A stretch of 64,000 nt of DNA, taken from NCBI GenBank assembly GCA_000827495.1, contig KN817555.1, positions 261,928-325,927 on the forward strand. The letters run 5' to 3'. The stretch's first letter is position 1. The number at the start of each line of letters is the position of its first letter. Below the pieces are notes generated by a model. It was not told where the DNA came from. It made no database searches and saw only the letters and a program-made list of their open reading frames with translations. This DNA is from Hypholoma sublateritium FD-334 SS-4. Lineage: Eukaryota > Basidiomycota > Agaricomycetes > Agaricales > Strophariaceae. The translations under genes and the position numbers were made by a program. Positions 11,224 through 30,749 of the stretch are shown piece after piece.

Positions 11224-12004
11224 TTTGGCGAACTCGCCTTCAGAGTGAAAATAACGTAGCTCCATGTTCCATCATCCAGTCTCCAAAGGATGCTGCATAT
11301 GTAGCTGCCAAGACCCCCGACTTGCTTCGGATCACTTTTCGCTCTTCAAACCTCGAGACCCGTACAAGACCCATAGCCTCAAAAGCGAATCGGATTCTAC
11401 TTCCACTGCCTACGTGGCTGCTGATCCGTACCAGGTCCAGTTTTCAGTGTCCCAAACCAACCGGCCAGTTTTTCAGCTTTAGTGCGAGCAAAATGGATGT
11501 ACGTGTCTTTGGGCGGTTACATATGACCACTTGAGCTGGTTAGCAGGTTGTGACCAGACACGTACGTGGAGAAGCCGCGCAAATAATTTCAGTGGAAAAT
11601 TAGCTGATCTCCATCATGTTCAGTTAAATTCGTTGTGACAAAAATCAGACCTATATTCTGAAATGTGGGTTAGGGTACCAAGAATACACATGAATGACAA
11701 GCATCCAATTATGTGCAGCCAGATCGAGTCATACCTTATGGCACCGTTCGGGGAGAGCGGCATGAATTGTTTATTTAAAGGCCCGGACACGCATTGTCAC
11801 GCACCCACTTTTCTCTTACTTTTTCTCTTGACGTTCAAGTTTTATAACCGACCCCAATTATTAGGCTTAGGGCCTTGAAATTTATCCTGTGAGTCTTACT
11901 TCCGTTTGGCTTCTGAGCTTGAAAGCTGATCTCAACTGTATGCAGTCATTTGTACAGTCTCTGTTTCCGCTTGTGCCAGCTTCTGGAAGACGCTCGACGT
12001 ATCG
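11224..12004. other. Intergenic, no gene recognised
   Basis: About 780 nt. It lies upstream of the ABCC transporter. I see only short open frames and no RNA gene. Confidence 0.4.
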
Positions 12005-18189
<6,185 letters not shown>

Positions 18190-21100
18190 AATCTTTTGGT
18201 GAGCTACAGGAATAGAATCAGCGAACATCGCAATCCTTTCTCACCGACACTCATTCATTCATAGATACATCTTCTAATTCTGATATCACAACGAGGCTAG
18301 CAATGATCACGCGGAGGCAGAACACCACCACCCCACCTCATAATTGTTAACGCAACTCCTTACATACAGGTGCATTACATCCCCTCTCATAATGAATGCC
18401 TGCTATTTTTGCCGTTGAAAACGGCAATTATAATTTATCAACTTCTGGCGATATGCAAGTCGTGTATGATCAAGAGCACCACGACATGCACCATTAACAA
18501 TATAATGCACGTATAACAAAGTGACAAGGATAGAGTTGTAGAACACGACTGCGAGTCTGCGACTGCAGTAAGTAATACCCGATGGATTTAAGCCACTGAT
18601 ATGCGCCAACCTATCAATGAAGGGTGCACATGAGTCGACAACGTTCTACATAGTCTTACTAAGTGCTACTTCAAAGGGGAAGCACCATTTACAACGCAGA
18701 GTATATTTGACTATAGTATACTCAGGTATGACGGTGACAAACACTACCGTCCGAATTCGACGGTGGGCCGTTTTCCCAAGACTGCAACTACCCCCACAGA
18801 GTTATCGCATGTACACCTTCCAGTTATATATACTACCTCGACAGCTCATGTCAGATAACATTGCTGAGAGGATGAGACCAAACGCTAATCGCGCATCCAG
18901 CGAACCGCAAGTTTAGCACACAGCTCTCAAATGGATAGTCGGCCATTGGTACTCTCTTCTGACGAGCTGCCGAAGCGCGTTCAAGTCCACTGTGCTTCAG
19001 TGCGCTGCACTGCTATCACCGGTGCGCCTCACGTAATGCGCAGAGTGGGAGAAGAAGCGCCCGCCAAGCGAGTGTATGATGGAAAACGTGTAGGCCGCAT
19101 TGTACTCCGCGCGGCGTTCATTTTCTGCCCATTCGGGCGCGCAACGGCTGGGTGGCTGGAGGAAGTTCGCTCCAGCGCAAATGAATGCAGTCATGTCTGC
19201 GATCGCCCAGACGGCACTCCTGAAATAGCGCGGGGCATTCGCCGTGTGCGCCTGTTCTGCTGGCGATTGGATGAGCCATCAACACAAGCTGCCAGTCCCG
19301 CAGTGATAGACGGGGGCGTCCGGGGACTGGGGAAACAAAGTCGGAGCTAAAAATGGGCGGCGACTGGGATGCTTTGCATTCAACGCTGTCCATTCGGCGG
19401 ATGTCCTGATTTCGCTTTATACACGCCAGGAGCGTGCCAGTCGTACGTTGACATGTGTTTCACTGTGGCGTTCACGGTGCTGGAGGGCGTGGAGGTCCAG
19501 AGGTAACCGGTCCCGGTAAACTCCAATTTGAAAAGGTGGTGGTGTACGCAAGGATGCCCCCGTTGGCGTACGCGTAGTATTGGTGTCCGTTAGTGTGTCG
19601 AAGTAGTGTGTCCTGAAGCGGGATAGAAAAGGAATACATGATTACAAGCCACGGACCGACTACGATGCCTATCTACCGGATGGGACGGGACTTGATACAT
19701 CCACGGCCGAAACATCAGTCTAGGCGAGCTATGTGAGTGGCGCAGCTTCAGAAATCGGACTTACTGGAAATGAAGTCCCTCGGCGAGCGCGTAAACGGAT
19801 GTCGAGGGACTTTGAGTGCTATATTCGATATATAGGTTGCTGTTCTAATTTGGGTGCTATGCGCTCAGAAAAGAAGACCAGTACCTGGATCAGTGATGAG
19901 AACACTTTGCATATGACATGGCGAGCTTGAGAGAGCTGGTAAAGAGAACCGCGTCGCGTGTTTTACGTGCGGCCTTGAATTATTTTGCGCGCCCGGCTTA
20001 CCCATGCCACATTCCATAATAGTGAAGCACACAGTTAATGAATGACCCACGAGCTGATTCGGCCTCGTTAATATTCGAGTGAGACGGCGCAGTGGTTTGG
20101 TTCGTTGATGCTTTGAGGATTAGCAATGGCTTGCCCTTGCTGGTCTACGTGAGCCAAAAGAGAGCCTGTGGACCAGCTTTACGGGATTAGAAGAAGAGTA
20201 CGGTGCCAAGGAGATAATGAGTGGTGCCAAGTCGTATCGAGGTAAATGGGAGGTGGGGGTTGTTGAGGTATAGGCCTCTGAGGAATTGTATCTGATATGG
20301 TTCGCAAGTTGCCTTCACTGTCATATGTTATCGAACCTTTCACTGCATTCCGGGAAGATAAGAATGGTATAGTATAATGAGTACACCAATGTGAGGTGCT
20401 GCTTTTGATACAAACACAAAGAGAACGGTAAATCCAAATACCAGATGCAGCCATTGAACCATGTTCTCCTTCATAATTTAAGTGTCTCCGTACAATCCCG
20501 GCAGAGAATCTGCACGCCCCGCCACCACTTTCATACTCAATGTCACCGACAGGAGTTGACGTGGCAAAATCATTTCGTGAAGGCGCGTATGACCTTTGCC
20601 GAGATGTGCAGGAAGAAGATGGATCCAATGAAGGAGAGCGAAAGGACGAGGACGATAAAGGGGTCTCTGTAGACACGGAAAGGCATGTAAGCACTCGTCG
20701 CCAGAACTTTGGATCGTTACGCACACTCGGAGGCCTGGCGAGTCGTCGGTATAAAGTTTCAGCATGGTGTTCGACGAGCCGCCTGCACCGGCAGCGCGTG
20801 ATGAATTTGGTCTCGAGACCTGTGAGGCGCCCGCAGCACGTCGGCTATGACCCAGTACATTAGTCCACTGTCCAGATGATATGCCAGGTCGAACGCACCG
20901 AATTTGAGCCCCTGGGGGTTTGGCTACGGAAGACGGGCCATTGCGTGCCGTTGCTGGGCGAGAAGAGTCAGAGTCGGACTAGATCCACAAGTTGAGTATA
21001 AAGACGGAATTCATTGTTCAAATACTGACCATGGTGAAGGTGAGAGGTAAGATGTGCTTTCCAAGTGCGCTGGCAAATGTCGCATAGCTTCCTGCATCGT

Positions 21101-23958
21101 ATTCAGGGTAATGATCGTGGGAATAATTTGGTTTCCACGTGACGGACACGTTAGGTGGTGGCGGTGCTCGACGTGGGCCCAGGGGACGCGTAACAAGTGA
21201 TCTCAGCACTGCAACGTTCAACTCAATCAATTGGTCTTTCTATTTCACGAGATTCAGAGTGTTACTCACTGAGATTACTTTCATGGAGGAGATCTTATCT
21301 GTATGTTATCGCCTCATTGGTGGCAGGTCCATGGCACACGACGCAGAGGTGGCCGAGGGTAAGCGCGAGAATTCCCTCATATTGTGTTAATCTCCAACTA
21401 AAATCCGCCTACATGAGGACAAATTTCATTTCCTATTATTACTTCCATAAAGCTACAATATCCAACCTTCTTTTCCCTACCGTGATCTCCCTTCGTCCAA
21501 TTACAATGTTGATCGTTTCAATTTCTGGGGGGACACTATTCCCAACAATACTAGTCGTACCTATTTATGATTGTAGGTATAACCTGCTGGAGCAACAGCT
21601 TTGATCGGTTACACAGACGATCACCACCAGAGGCATTCGACGCGATAGATGGCAGCGTTTCCCGACCTCTAAGTCGGGCAACGTAAAAACAGTTTACCGA
21701 TGAGTAATAGTAATGTTGGTTATTTCCCCCTGGTTTGAATTCCATGTTGTCATTGACCCATAACAGTAAGTGGTCCCAGCTATAGAGTACAATAAGTAGG
21801 ACATGTCGGTTCATCACTAGTATTTAATCTGCTAAATATCGAACCGCGAGCGAGTGCGAGGAACGAAATCATCTTGAGAATGACACTAAATTAATGACCC
21901 TTAAAAGATGCACATATCTATTGATCTTTTCCAGCTCCACACCGCGGTATAGAGTATATAGCATAACTCTGAGATATATCCGCGTTCCACAGAAAGCCCT
22001 GATTACATACTTTACAGTAAGCCACGGGGAAAAGTTGGTAAGCTAGAGAAGGCAGCCCTCACTTGAGCGACTTTTGGGTCCATGCCAGATTCTGGATCAG
22101 ACATTTAATTTATCTACGCTCCCTTCACGAGCGAACTGAACATCGAGCAGCGCGACTAGCGTACAATGTGCAGTCACGAGACGCGGGGTAGTCGGAATTT
22201 GTTATCAGATCGCGGGCGGGACATGGTCTCCTGGTCCCGGTCTCGGTCCCAGGTCTCTAAAACGAGCACTTTCACGGATGCCGGTTTATTTTGATCCAAT
22301 AAAGCAGATGCACGGATTGCGCTGCCCCAAATTGGATGTAGGCGTCTTTGAAGCGTCGGTGGCAAAGCAAGACGGTCGCCAGAGTGATAGATGCTTGACT
22401 ATGTATTGCCGCACAGCAGACTGAGCAAGCGCGTTACATAGACAGGTCTGGAATCTGATACCTGAGCAACCCATTCAAGCTCCTCCCTGCTATGCCTCTG
22501 TTGGTGCAACTGTGGCCTGGGTGATTAATATGATCGGAGAGAGAGCCTCTTCGCATAGAACAGAAACATCTTCTGATTCAAAATTTGCTTCTACGGCGCC
22601 CGGGATGTTCCCCAAGGCTACCAAACTACTGTTAGTCTGGCGGAGCTCAGAGCACTATCCAAGAATGGTTTCCATCTAGCTGCAACGAATCTCAAGTGAG
22701 TCGAGGAGAATTATCATGTACTCCAATTTTGCCCTGAAGATTACAAAATACATATAATCATCTGTACGCAATCATGGATTTATAATAGAAAGGTGATTAA
22801 CCACGTTGTATTACTATTCACATTCGAGCGAGTTGTATGTGCGGTGTGGCTCTCGCGTCTTTCCGATTCGCGCGACGCGCGATCATCGATACGCGTTCAG
22901 TTCACGTGATTTGTCCATGTCACGAGCGTCCGGAGACATAGTATTACGTAACAAATCGAGTCTGGCCACTGTCACTGTGCCTCCTACGCACGCCTTCGCA
23001 TCTGCCAGTTGTCTGCCAGTGATTTCGGTTGTTTCTTCGCGAATGCGACTGCCAGATTGAAGGCTAATCGAGTTAATCCTCAACAACGTTCTCGGCCTGA
23101 TGTATCGGAGTCTTCTCTACTACTGGCGCTGGCTGCTTTTACCAGAAGTTGCTTCAATTGAAACTTTGCAGACTACAGTCAAACTACAGTGCCACAGTGG
23201 CTGCTCGTCAGCAAATCGTGAGTGAATATTCATTTGTACTTTTACTTACAGCATAGGTTTATCTGTCGCAGCCTAAAAGTTGGCTTCCTACGCTGGTCGC
23301 AAAAATTCGTCGCCTATTCCAACCCAACGGGACCTGTTCAGCCCAAAGCAAGAGCAAACCGTTCCGCGTTTCCGAACTTGTTCTGATCACGAGAGCGCAT
23401 GTTCTTCATTTATCATTTTGCAGACTGCAAATAGAAACTTGAAGCGATTTGGTTTGATTTCGCTTGGTTCTGTTTCTTTGGACATGTACAGCCAATGGCG
23501 TGCCGAAGCTCTGTCGTGATCTCGGGCGAGACCACCTTGTTACGGGGTGTGCAACCTTATCTCGCGGAACTGTTATGCGTCAAGTCCGATCCAGCACATC
23601 CACGCGCCAAACGGGTGGGATGAACTGATTTTCGGCGACTCAATGTGGGCGAATTAACAGGACACTTTGTGACCAGGAAGCTAGGGACTACCGGCCGGCG
23701 ATGTTCGATTCGGAATACTGGATTCTCTCCCTCTTCTCTAAGCAAGTCCTCGTTCGCTTAAAGGCCTCGTGCCTACCCGTACTTATAATCCTCGCTAGTC
23801 TTTGATGTCCATAATGCCAGGACAAATTTCCTCCCTCCTCTGATAACGCACGCGCCAATCCATCCGTCTCGTCCATATCATTTACATCCCGTCTCCCCAG
23901 CGATATCTCTCATTCCACCTCGTAACTTACCTCCCTTTCACCTCGTTGATCGACCGCC
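18190..23958. other. Gene-poor region; one possible decayed membrane-protein locus
   Basis: About 5.8 kb without a gene I can support. On the minus strand between about 20.3 and 20.7 kb, two hydrophobic stretches that look like membrane helices occur in different frames: FIVLVLSLSFIGSIFFL near 20.63 kb and LHLVFGFTVLFVFVSK near 20.42 kb. They are separated by frame changes, and no complete protein can be built. The 19.0-19.4 kb part has moderately long open frames on both strands but no motif. The rest, 21.4-23.9 kb, shows nothing. Confidence 0.3.
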
Positions 23959-26084
23959 ATGCTCAGTCTGGGTCCTGCTTCCAGCTGTGACATCTGCTAC
24001 GAGCGCTTCGGGCAAGATGAGAAAGCACCCTGGTCGATAGAGTGCGGTCACGTATTCTGCGGCGAGTGCGTGCAGACTTTTCATTTTTATCGCTGTCAAA
24101 TATTTAGCCTCGGTATGCAGATGCCTCCAGAATGTGAACGACCCCCGCGTCTGTCCTATGTGTCGATCTCCCTTCGAGGAGGAGTCGTGCATCAAGCTTC
24201 ATGTGGACATTGATGTTGTCCCTTCGGAGCCTACGGCGGCGGAGGCGGCGGATGCGAAGGAGGCGCGGCGCATCCAACACGCCATCGCTAGCATACCGGA
24301 GACAGGGGCGACTGAGCCCAGTCTACGGCAACTCATCCAAGAAGGAAGCAAGTTCCTCTCAGCTCAGCCTCGGAACTCGGTTAGCAACTCGCCCTCATTT
24401 TTTCATTCCCTTTGTTGATCGCCGCGTCGGTTATTAGTTTAAAGATTTGAGAAACGCACATAGAATCATTAAATACCTTTATGATGTCAAGATGCAACAC
24501 CGGCAACAGGCTCAAGCTATCGAGGCGGCCAAAGAACAGGCCAGCCAGCTAAGCAAAGAGAAGGCCGATCTGTTGAAGCAGCTGGAGAAGCTGGAAGAGA
24601 CTCGACAATACGAGAACGAGACGGCGACGGCCGTCGAGAATACTCTTCGTGAGCACTGTGCGCAGGCGAAGCAGGCTCAGAACCTTGCATCAGAGTGAGT
24701 CTCCCTTCTATAAATCGCCCATGCTTAACTCACTTTATCGGATAGGCAGGTTCGTTGTCACATATTTCCCTCACACCTATTAAATACTTACAATATATTC
24801 TAGCTGAAGAAACTCAAGCAAGAAAACGAAGATCTGAACGCAAAGTTGCAAGCGTCGTCCTCCAAGCGCTGGAATATCAAAACGGCCTATACCCCTCCGG
24901 AACCAGTGGAGCCAGTGGCAGTAGAGAAATACTTCGAAATGCCGCCCGCCTTCAGCAAGCTCGACATGCACAGTGTAGCCCTCCAGGATCCATCATCGTT
25001 TTTGATTTCGCCTCTCCCACAATTCACCAGCACTCTTCCGGCTATATTTGACAACTTTGCGCCTTTGCCTGAGCTAGCGGAAGACGAGGATGAGTCCCAA
25101 GGAGCAAGCACAGATGACGAGGACGAGGAGGCAGTTACGCCAGACGGCTCGCAGCGCCAGCAACAACTTCGGCCTGCAGAATCGCTCGACCTTAGGCCAC
25201 AGTCCGTCCCTGACAAGATAGAGCGTTCGTTGCCAACGGCCAGGGCACCCCAGGAGCCCTCAGGGCTGTCGCGCACCGCCCCTTTCCGGGAGCATCGGCG
25301 CAGAGAGCGATCCTCCTCGAGCCCCACGCGGCCAACGAGCCGCAGCCAGAGCCCCTTCGACAGCATAATTACGTCCACGTCCATCACTCCCCCGGCTGGT
25401 GCATTCCATCACGGCACCTCATCGCGGGACGCCCATCTCGCCCCGCCCACGCAGCTCCGCTCACGGCTGCAGGACCTTCTAAGCGACGCGCCCATTTCCT
25501 CGTCTCTGCCGTCCGCATCGTCATTCCCGTCGTCCCTGTCTCGGGACATATTCAAGGATGACCGCAACTATTCCGGATCCTCGCGATCCAGCGAGGCGAT
25601 CATGAACACCGCACCCCACGCATCGACCTCCCAGACCGTATCCACCAAGGCACCATCGTCGAGCTCGTTCGTTGGACCGCGGATGTCGTCGGCCAGCGCC
25701 GAGGCGAAGAAGCTGGAGGAGGAGCGACGGCGGAAGCACCGGGAGGAGAAGTACGGCGCGGACTACGACAAGGTGCCCGCCGACCCTGATCGTGAGCACC
25801 GCCGGTACCTTGCGTCTTCGGGCAGCGCCTCGCTGGGGACGTCCAGCGCGAGTCAGGCCGCATGGCGCGAGCAGCAACCATACGGCAATCCGTTATTTTC
25901 CAACTCCGCGTCCTCTCTCAAGCGAAGCTCTACCAGCAGTGGGAGTTATGGGCGCCCATCCAACCCTGCTTTGCAAGATCAAGGTGCAGCGCCCTCAAGT
26001 CGGCATCTATATGGCATGAACAATAAAATCCACTCCAATGGCTCCGCGCTCCCAGCGAGCCATGGGTCGTCGATACTCGCATGA
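23959..26084 (+). CDS. RING-finger/coiled-coil protein, paralogue 2
   Basis: 635-residue spliced model: exons 23959-24065, 24121-24379, 24438-24694, 24746-24749 (4-nt microexon GCAG), 24804-26084. The RING is CDIC ... CGHVFCGEC ... CPMC within the first ~50 residues, completed by splicing of the first intron in phase 2. A linker ends KFLSAQPRNSF, as in paralogue 1. A strong coiled coil with many Gln/Glu/Lys/Leu residues follows (about residues 123-215). The tail is Ser/Pro-rich with a DDEDEE acidic run and an alpha-helical, charged patch containing KKLEEERRRKHREEKYG. Without the microexon, translation stops at the next junction (GA+CTGA); retaining the second short intron also gives a stop. 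E3 ubiquitin ligase activity is inferred from the RING only. Confidence 0.88.
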
Positions 26085-27564
26085 TACACCAGGCTGACGT
26101 TCCAACATGGCAAATTTCTCTCTTTTTTGCATTCATTTTATTACTGTCATTTTATTGAATGTGCAGTGGTCGAGTGCGCTACTGATGTTCGCAATGGCCA
26201 TCGGGCTGGTAATGAGCAACTTTCTTTCATCGTTCTTCGCGATACGATGCACACTATATTTTTTTCTTACTCAAAGAGCTGTTCAAGTTATCTCCCGCGC
26301 TGCCGTTGTGCACCAACCGGCTGCGCACCACATCCTACTCTCTCTCGTGTTATATCACTGCCGTGTCATTTATCTGTACCTATTCAATTCATCTATTTCT
26401 GATATACTTGCTCATGGTGACCTCTTTCATCCGGCCCTGCAACGGAATGTGGGGTTACGCGTCGATAGTACTTGCGCGCTATACATTGACCCAACAACAG
26501 AGACTCCTTATCCCAGGAAACTTTTCGCCACTTTCAGACTTGTGTGCGCAGATGTAACTTGCAGGTAATGCTCCCCCCGCGTTTGCACACTTACAAGGAC
26601 ATGTTATAGAGAGCCGGGCGGCATAGAGATCGCGCCTTTCTCCCCGATCATGTGTTCTGGGGAGTACCTTGGGAGGAGGCGCAGCTGCACCCTAGGCTTG
26701 AAGTTTTGGGGTCTACGCTATTAGATAGCAATGGAGGGAATATGACGTTGCCTCCCGGACAGCTTCAGGCTTCCGCCAGCACACCGGGTTCGTGTGCGAT
26801 GGCGTCAAACCTGACCGTGCATAATCCACGCACGACAAGACCATATGGCTCCGGGATTGCTCCACCATCAGCCAGCCGCTGCGACTGTGACGATGAGGGC
26901 CCTTTCACTCACCGGACGCTCTGGGAATTTAAGGAGTCAATGTAGCTTCGAGGCCTTGTGATGTCGCCTTCGCGCACGCACCCGCCAGTCCAGGTACTTC
27001 CTAACAGTAGGTTATATTTCCATCCCGTTGAGGCAAAAATAGGACAGGAACCTATCTTACGTTGTGCGTTTTACAATGCAGCGGCGCACGATAAGAAAGT
27101 GTATCTTACCGCGGGCCTGGAAACGGATGGACTGTGCACCGCTGACCGATAAGTAATCATCGACATCTGCCCGGAGAGACTGGATATAAGAATGGCCTGC
27201 CTAGCGTCTTTCTTCCGGCGACAGTAGCTGGAGAGATAGGCCGGATCTTCATACAGGCTGTATGCAAATCGAAGATGGGGTTGACGTAGACAGTTCACAT
27301 GTAGTTATCTCAGAATAGGATAGGTATTGGCATATACATACAGTAGAGCGAGGCTGGAGCGGGAAACAGTTTGAACCTGGACAGCTGGTAGGCAGTTGAG
27401 TGCACCTGACATATTGAATATATGCCGGTGCACTTCACCGTGTGCTGCGGATGGAAGGTGACCATCACAATTCGAAAGGAAGTCAAATTAAGCCAAGAAC
27501 AAAGGGAGGGATAAACACTAGATAAGAAGTGATAATAAAAACCAAAATACCATGAAAAAGCTTT
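26085..27564. other. Intergenic, no gene recognised
   Basis: About 1.5 kb between two convergent genes. It should contain both 3' ends. Open frames near 26.1-26.6 kb and 26.65-26.95 kb lack recognisable motifs and splice context. Confidence 0.4.
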
Positions 27565-28560
27565 CTATGGGTCGGCGGGCTTCGAGGGAGCACTGCATTG
27601 GTTTAATCCTGGGCCGCAGACTTGCGCAACGAGGATGTAGAAAAGAAGCTGGAAGCGAAGTCAAGAATCAGTGCCCCCGACGACATATACTTCACTCACC
27701 AGTCCAACAAGAATAGACAATCCCATAATCTTCTTGTTCTTCCACCACATTTGCCTCCGCACACTTCTGGCACCCCGGCGGAAGGCGGTGGCCTGGCCCG
27801 CCATGACGTCGGTCTTGTCGACCAGCAGCTCGATCCGCTCTCCTCTACTCAGAATTTGCTCCACATTCTGCACCATAATGTCTTTGACCTGGTTGAGCTC
27901 TGTCTGTGCGCGGGAGAGCTCGTCAGCCGGCGGAGCGGTGTTGTAAGTGTGCATCAGGTTTGCAATTGTGGGGCCGAAGCTGCCCTGGAGTCCATGGGCG
28001 GGTATATCATCCGACGATGATGATGAGGGTGCAGCCGTAAACTACTCGATCATATGTGAGAGCCTGTGATGAATAGTGAATCGACCAGATGCATACCTTT
28101 CGTTGTAGGTCACCGAGGAACGCAAACGGCATCCTCCTGTATGGACATCAGAGGCAAGGTGTAGAGCAACAGAAATATGGACAAACCGTCCCGCAGAGTC
28201 ATCTGCCATAACTAGATAGGTAAATCCTCCTTCCGAGATATAGTGGAATAGATATTGCTCCCAGACATAGGTCAATTTACTGCAAAGCTTTGATTAGATA
28301 TGCAGCATGTCCGACTAATCAACCACTGTACCTGTTGTTCGGAGGGATTTTCGAAAGGATTGTTTGAGTCGCTGTCCAGTAAGTCAGATGCAAACGCTAC
28401 ATTCACTCTTGGCCCTCAACGCAAACCTTGCGAAAAGTCCCTTTTCCCAGCCTGATGCTCAGCAAGGATGACTGAGCCCTTGGCAACCAAAGCGTGAATC
28501 TGCAGCAAAGTAAGGAGAGGTTTCAGAAAATCCGAGAGTAAGTTCACTTTCCAGAGACAT
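27565..28560 (-). CDS. VAMP7-like longin R-SNARE (synaptobrevin)
   Basis: Minus-strand gene. The first coding exon is only 13 nt (28548-28560), and further short exons build a longin domain: MSLEIHALVAKGSVILAEH, then KLTYVWEQYLFHYISEGGF, LVMADDSAGRRMPFAFLGDL. The R-SNARE motif follows (ELNQVKDIMVQNVEQILSRG, ERIELLVDKTD), with the zero-layer Arg. Next are RRQMWWKNKK and a C-terminal membrane anchor (IMGLSILVGLLLFYILVA), and a short luminal tail. The layout longin-SNARE-anchor is that of VAMP7/Nyv1-type proteins, which drive fusion with vacuole or endosome membranes. The insert PSSSSSDD after the longin domain is a low-complexity linker. Last exon starts after the intron near 27640. Confidence 0.92.
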
Positions 28561-30749
28561 CTTCAAGCCGTGCTATAATCGAGCAGAGTTGGTTCCAAGG
28601 TGGTGCTGAACAACGTTGTACGTACGCTGCTACAGCGTCATGGCGCGTGATCCGCTATTGGCTGAGTTTGAAATCGGCAAGCCTTCGCAACAGACCGGCC
28701 CAACTAGAGGTCGTCTCAAGGTCATCTGCAAGTCGTCTGTAAAGCTCTGTTCACCATCGCCGTGCATTCTCTGGTTCGTGAAACTCTTACTCAGGCCGCC
28801 ATAATTGACTATATCATTATGCCCGAACACCTGAGTAGTTTTTCTCCCATGACTGTGGCTAAACTTGCATCGCAAGCAAACCGTCCGGCGTGAAGAATCA
28901 AGTTTGGGTCAAGTTGGCAACACTTCAGAGTTCCAAGACTTCAAGTTTCATTTACACCATAATACATATGCAACTTCGAGACCTCCGAGTTGCATCACCA
29001 ATTTCGAATGTCGACGTGCTCGCTGGGAAAATGCATTTCGCACAAGTCGAACATTGACTTGTATTAGCTCAATGTATTGCCTCGTGTGCGGTCCATCAAA
29101 TAGAAGAACGAGAAACATATCGGTAGGTTTCGGTAGGTTCATTTACGCCTCGTGAAATTATCATCCCAGCCATTCTGATTCCATGATTAGATGTACCATG
29201 GGAAATGTGCATAGATCGATCGACTTTGGCATCCCGGCTTGTTGGGTTCTCCCTCTCGGAAGATAGCATTCATACGGGGTGTCTTTGTCAAGATCTTCAC
29301 CGATAAAGCTGCGCTATTTGGCGCGTTTCTCAAGCGTCTCGCCTTCTAGTTGTCCTTGCTAAATTATACCCGAGCTTGTCCTTCTGCAAACAGAGCACCA
29401 ATTGCTCACCGACAGGGAGTGCTGCCCCTGTAGGCAATATATTGCGACATGGATGACCACAAGGGCAAATCCAGGTCCTTGTGGGCAGGCATGGGCGCTT
29501 CACAGTCTTATCATGGATCACATGCGATCAAGAGGGAACAACTATAGCCGCTCTATAACAATCCCATCCCCGCGCTAAATGGGGCCAATACATGCTCCTT
29601 CTCTTGGACTGGTCACCTGTAAAAAAAGGAAGGTCCACCGCGGTCGTGCGCGTCCTGCAGTCTTGATCGCCCATTCTGAACCCTCGGAAATTTTCAAGGC
29701 GACATATATTCTTTGCGCTATGAAAAAGCGATACCCCAATGAACGCAGCTGAGGTGTTGCTTTCGTGCCGGAGACCAAACTGAAGTCAAATTAAAGCTTG
29801 CAACTGTATTCGCGAGACAAGCCTGTGGTAATACGTGGCTAACTCGTACCGTTTTCGCCGGGAGGCTGCTACACACCCTCGTGTTTCTGCTCGTTTTTCC
29901 ATGTGTACTATCTCTCATGACTATTGTGCCGCCCCACCGCACGCGCTAACCCCCAGCGTCTGCGACACACCCCGGTTCCATATCTCCGTTGTCCGCGTCT
30001 ACCAACTGCCCACACACCTCTGTGCGCCTTGCCAACGGGCAACAAAGGTGTCACTAATCTGCATCCCTCATCGATAGTGAACATAGCGGGCCATACAGCG
30101 CATCTGAGATGCACGAGGGATAATCTGTCCGGCCACTGTGTGGATTCCGGCCTGCCTGATCCTACGTGCGCGCCAGCCAGGCGGAAACTTCGCAGAAAGA
30201 ACCCCCACTTCCTACGCGCTTTGCCTGCATTTGACAGAACAATATCAGTGTGCGATCGGAGGTGATCGAAGCTACTTGCCGATGACCATACGCAGAAAAC
30301 ACAGCTGGGGCGTGGAGTGTTTTTTCCATCGTAATGCAACGCAGAGCTCTGCGAGTACAATCCGTCGGACTTCCAGCCGTGATCGCCAGGACGATGCCTC
30401 CCAGCTGTCAATGATGCTTGAGCCTGGCTGCTTTCATGCGCATGGGTCGATTTGGTTCAACCGCAACGGACTGTACATGGAGCAGATGTGTATTACCTTG
30501 ATACGATTACATACATAACATGAATGAAAGATAGCAATATACAACAACATAAATAAAAAGCATGCAATATATCCAACAAGCAGCGAAATGGTAGATAAAG
30601 TGGAAAAAGGGGTAAAAATACAGGCTGGGTATTGCGAGTGGAGAGATAAATGAAATATACCGAAGCATTTGGGTGACACCCCGATGCACTGTGCGTGTAT
30701 GGGCCGCGCAGTGTTATGACGCCGTGCGTCACATCTCGACAAATGTCAT
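28561..30749. other. Intergenic, no gene recognised
   Basis: About 2.2 kb, flanked by the R-SNARE promoter and the 3' end of RING paralogue 3. Frames at 29.9-30.4 kb are open on both strands but show no motif or splice pattern. Confidence 0.4.

Noticed and set aside
11660..11680. TGGGTTAGGGT as an internal telomere repeat
   Set aside because: Less than two units; no further repeats next to it.
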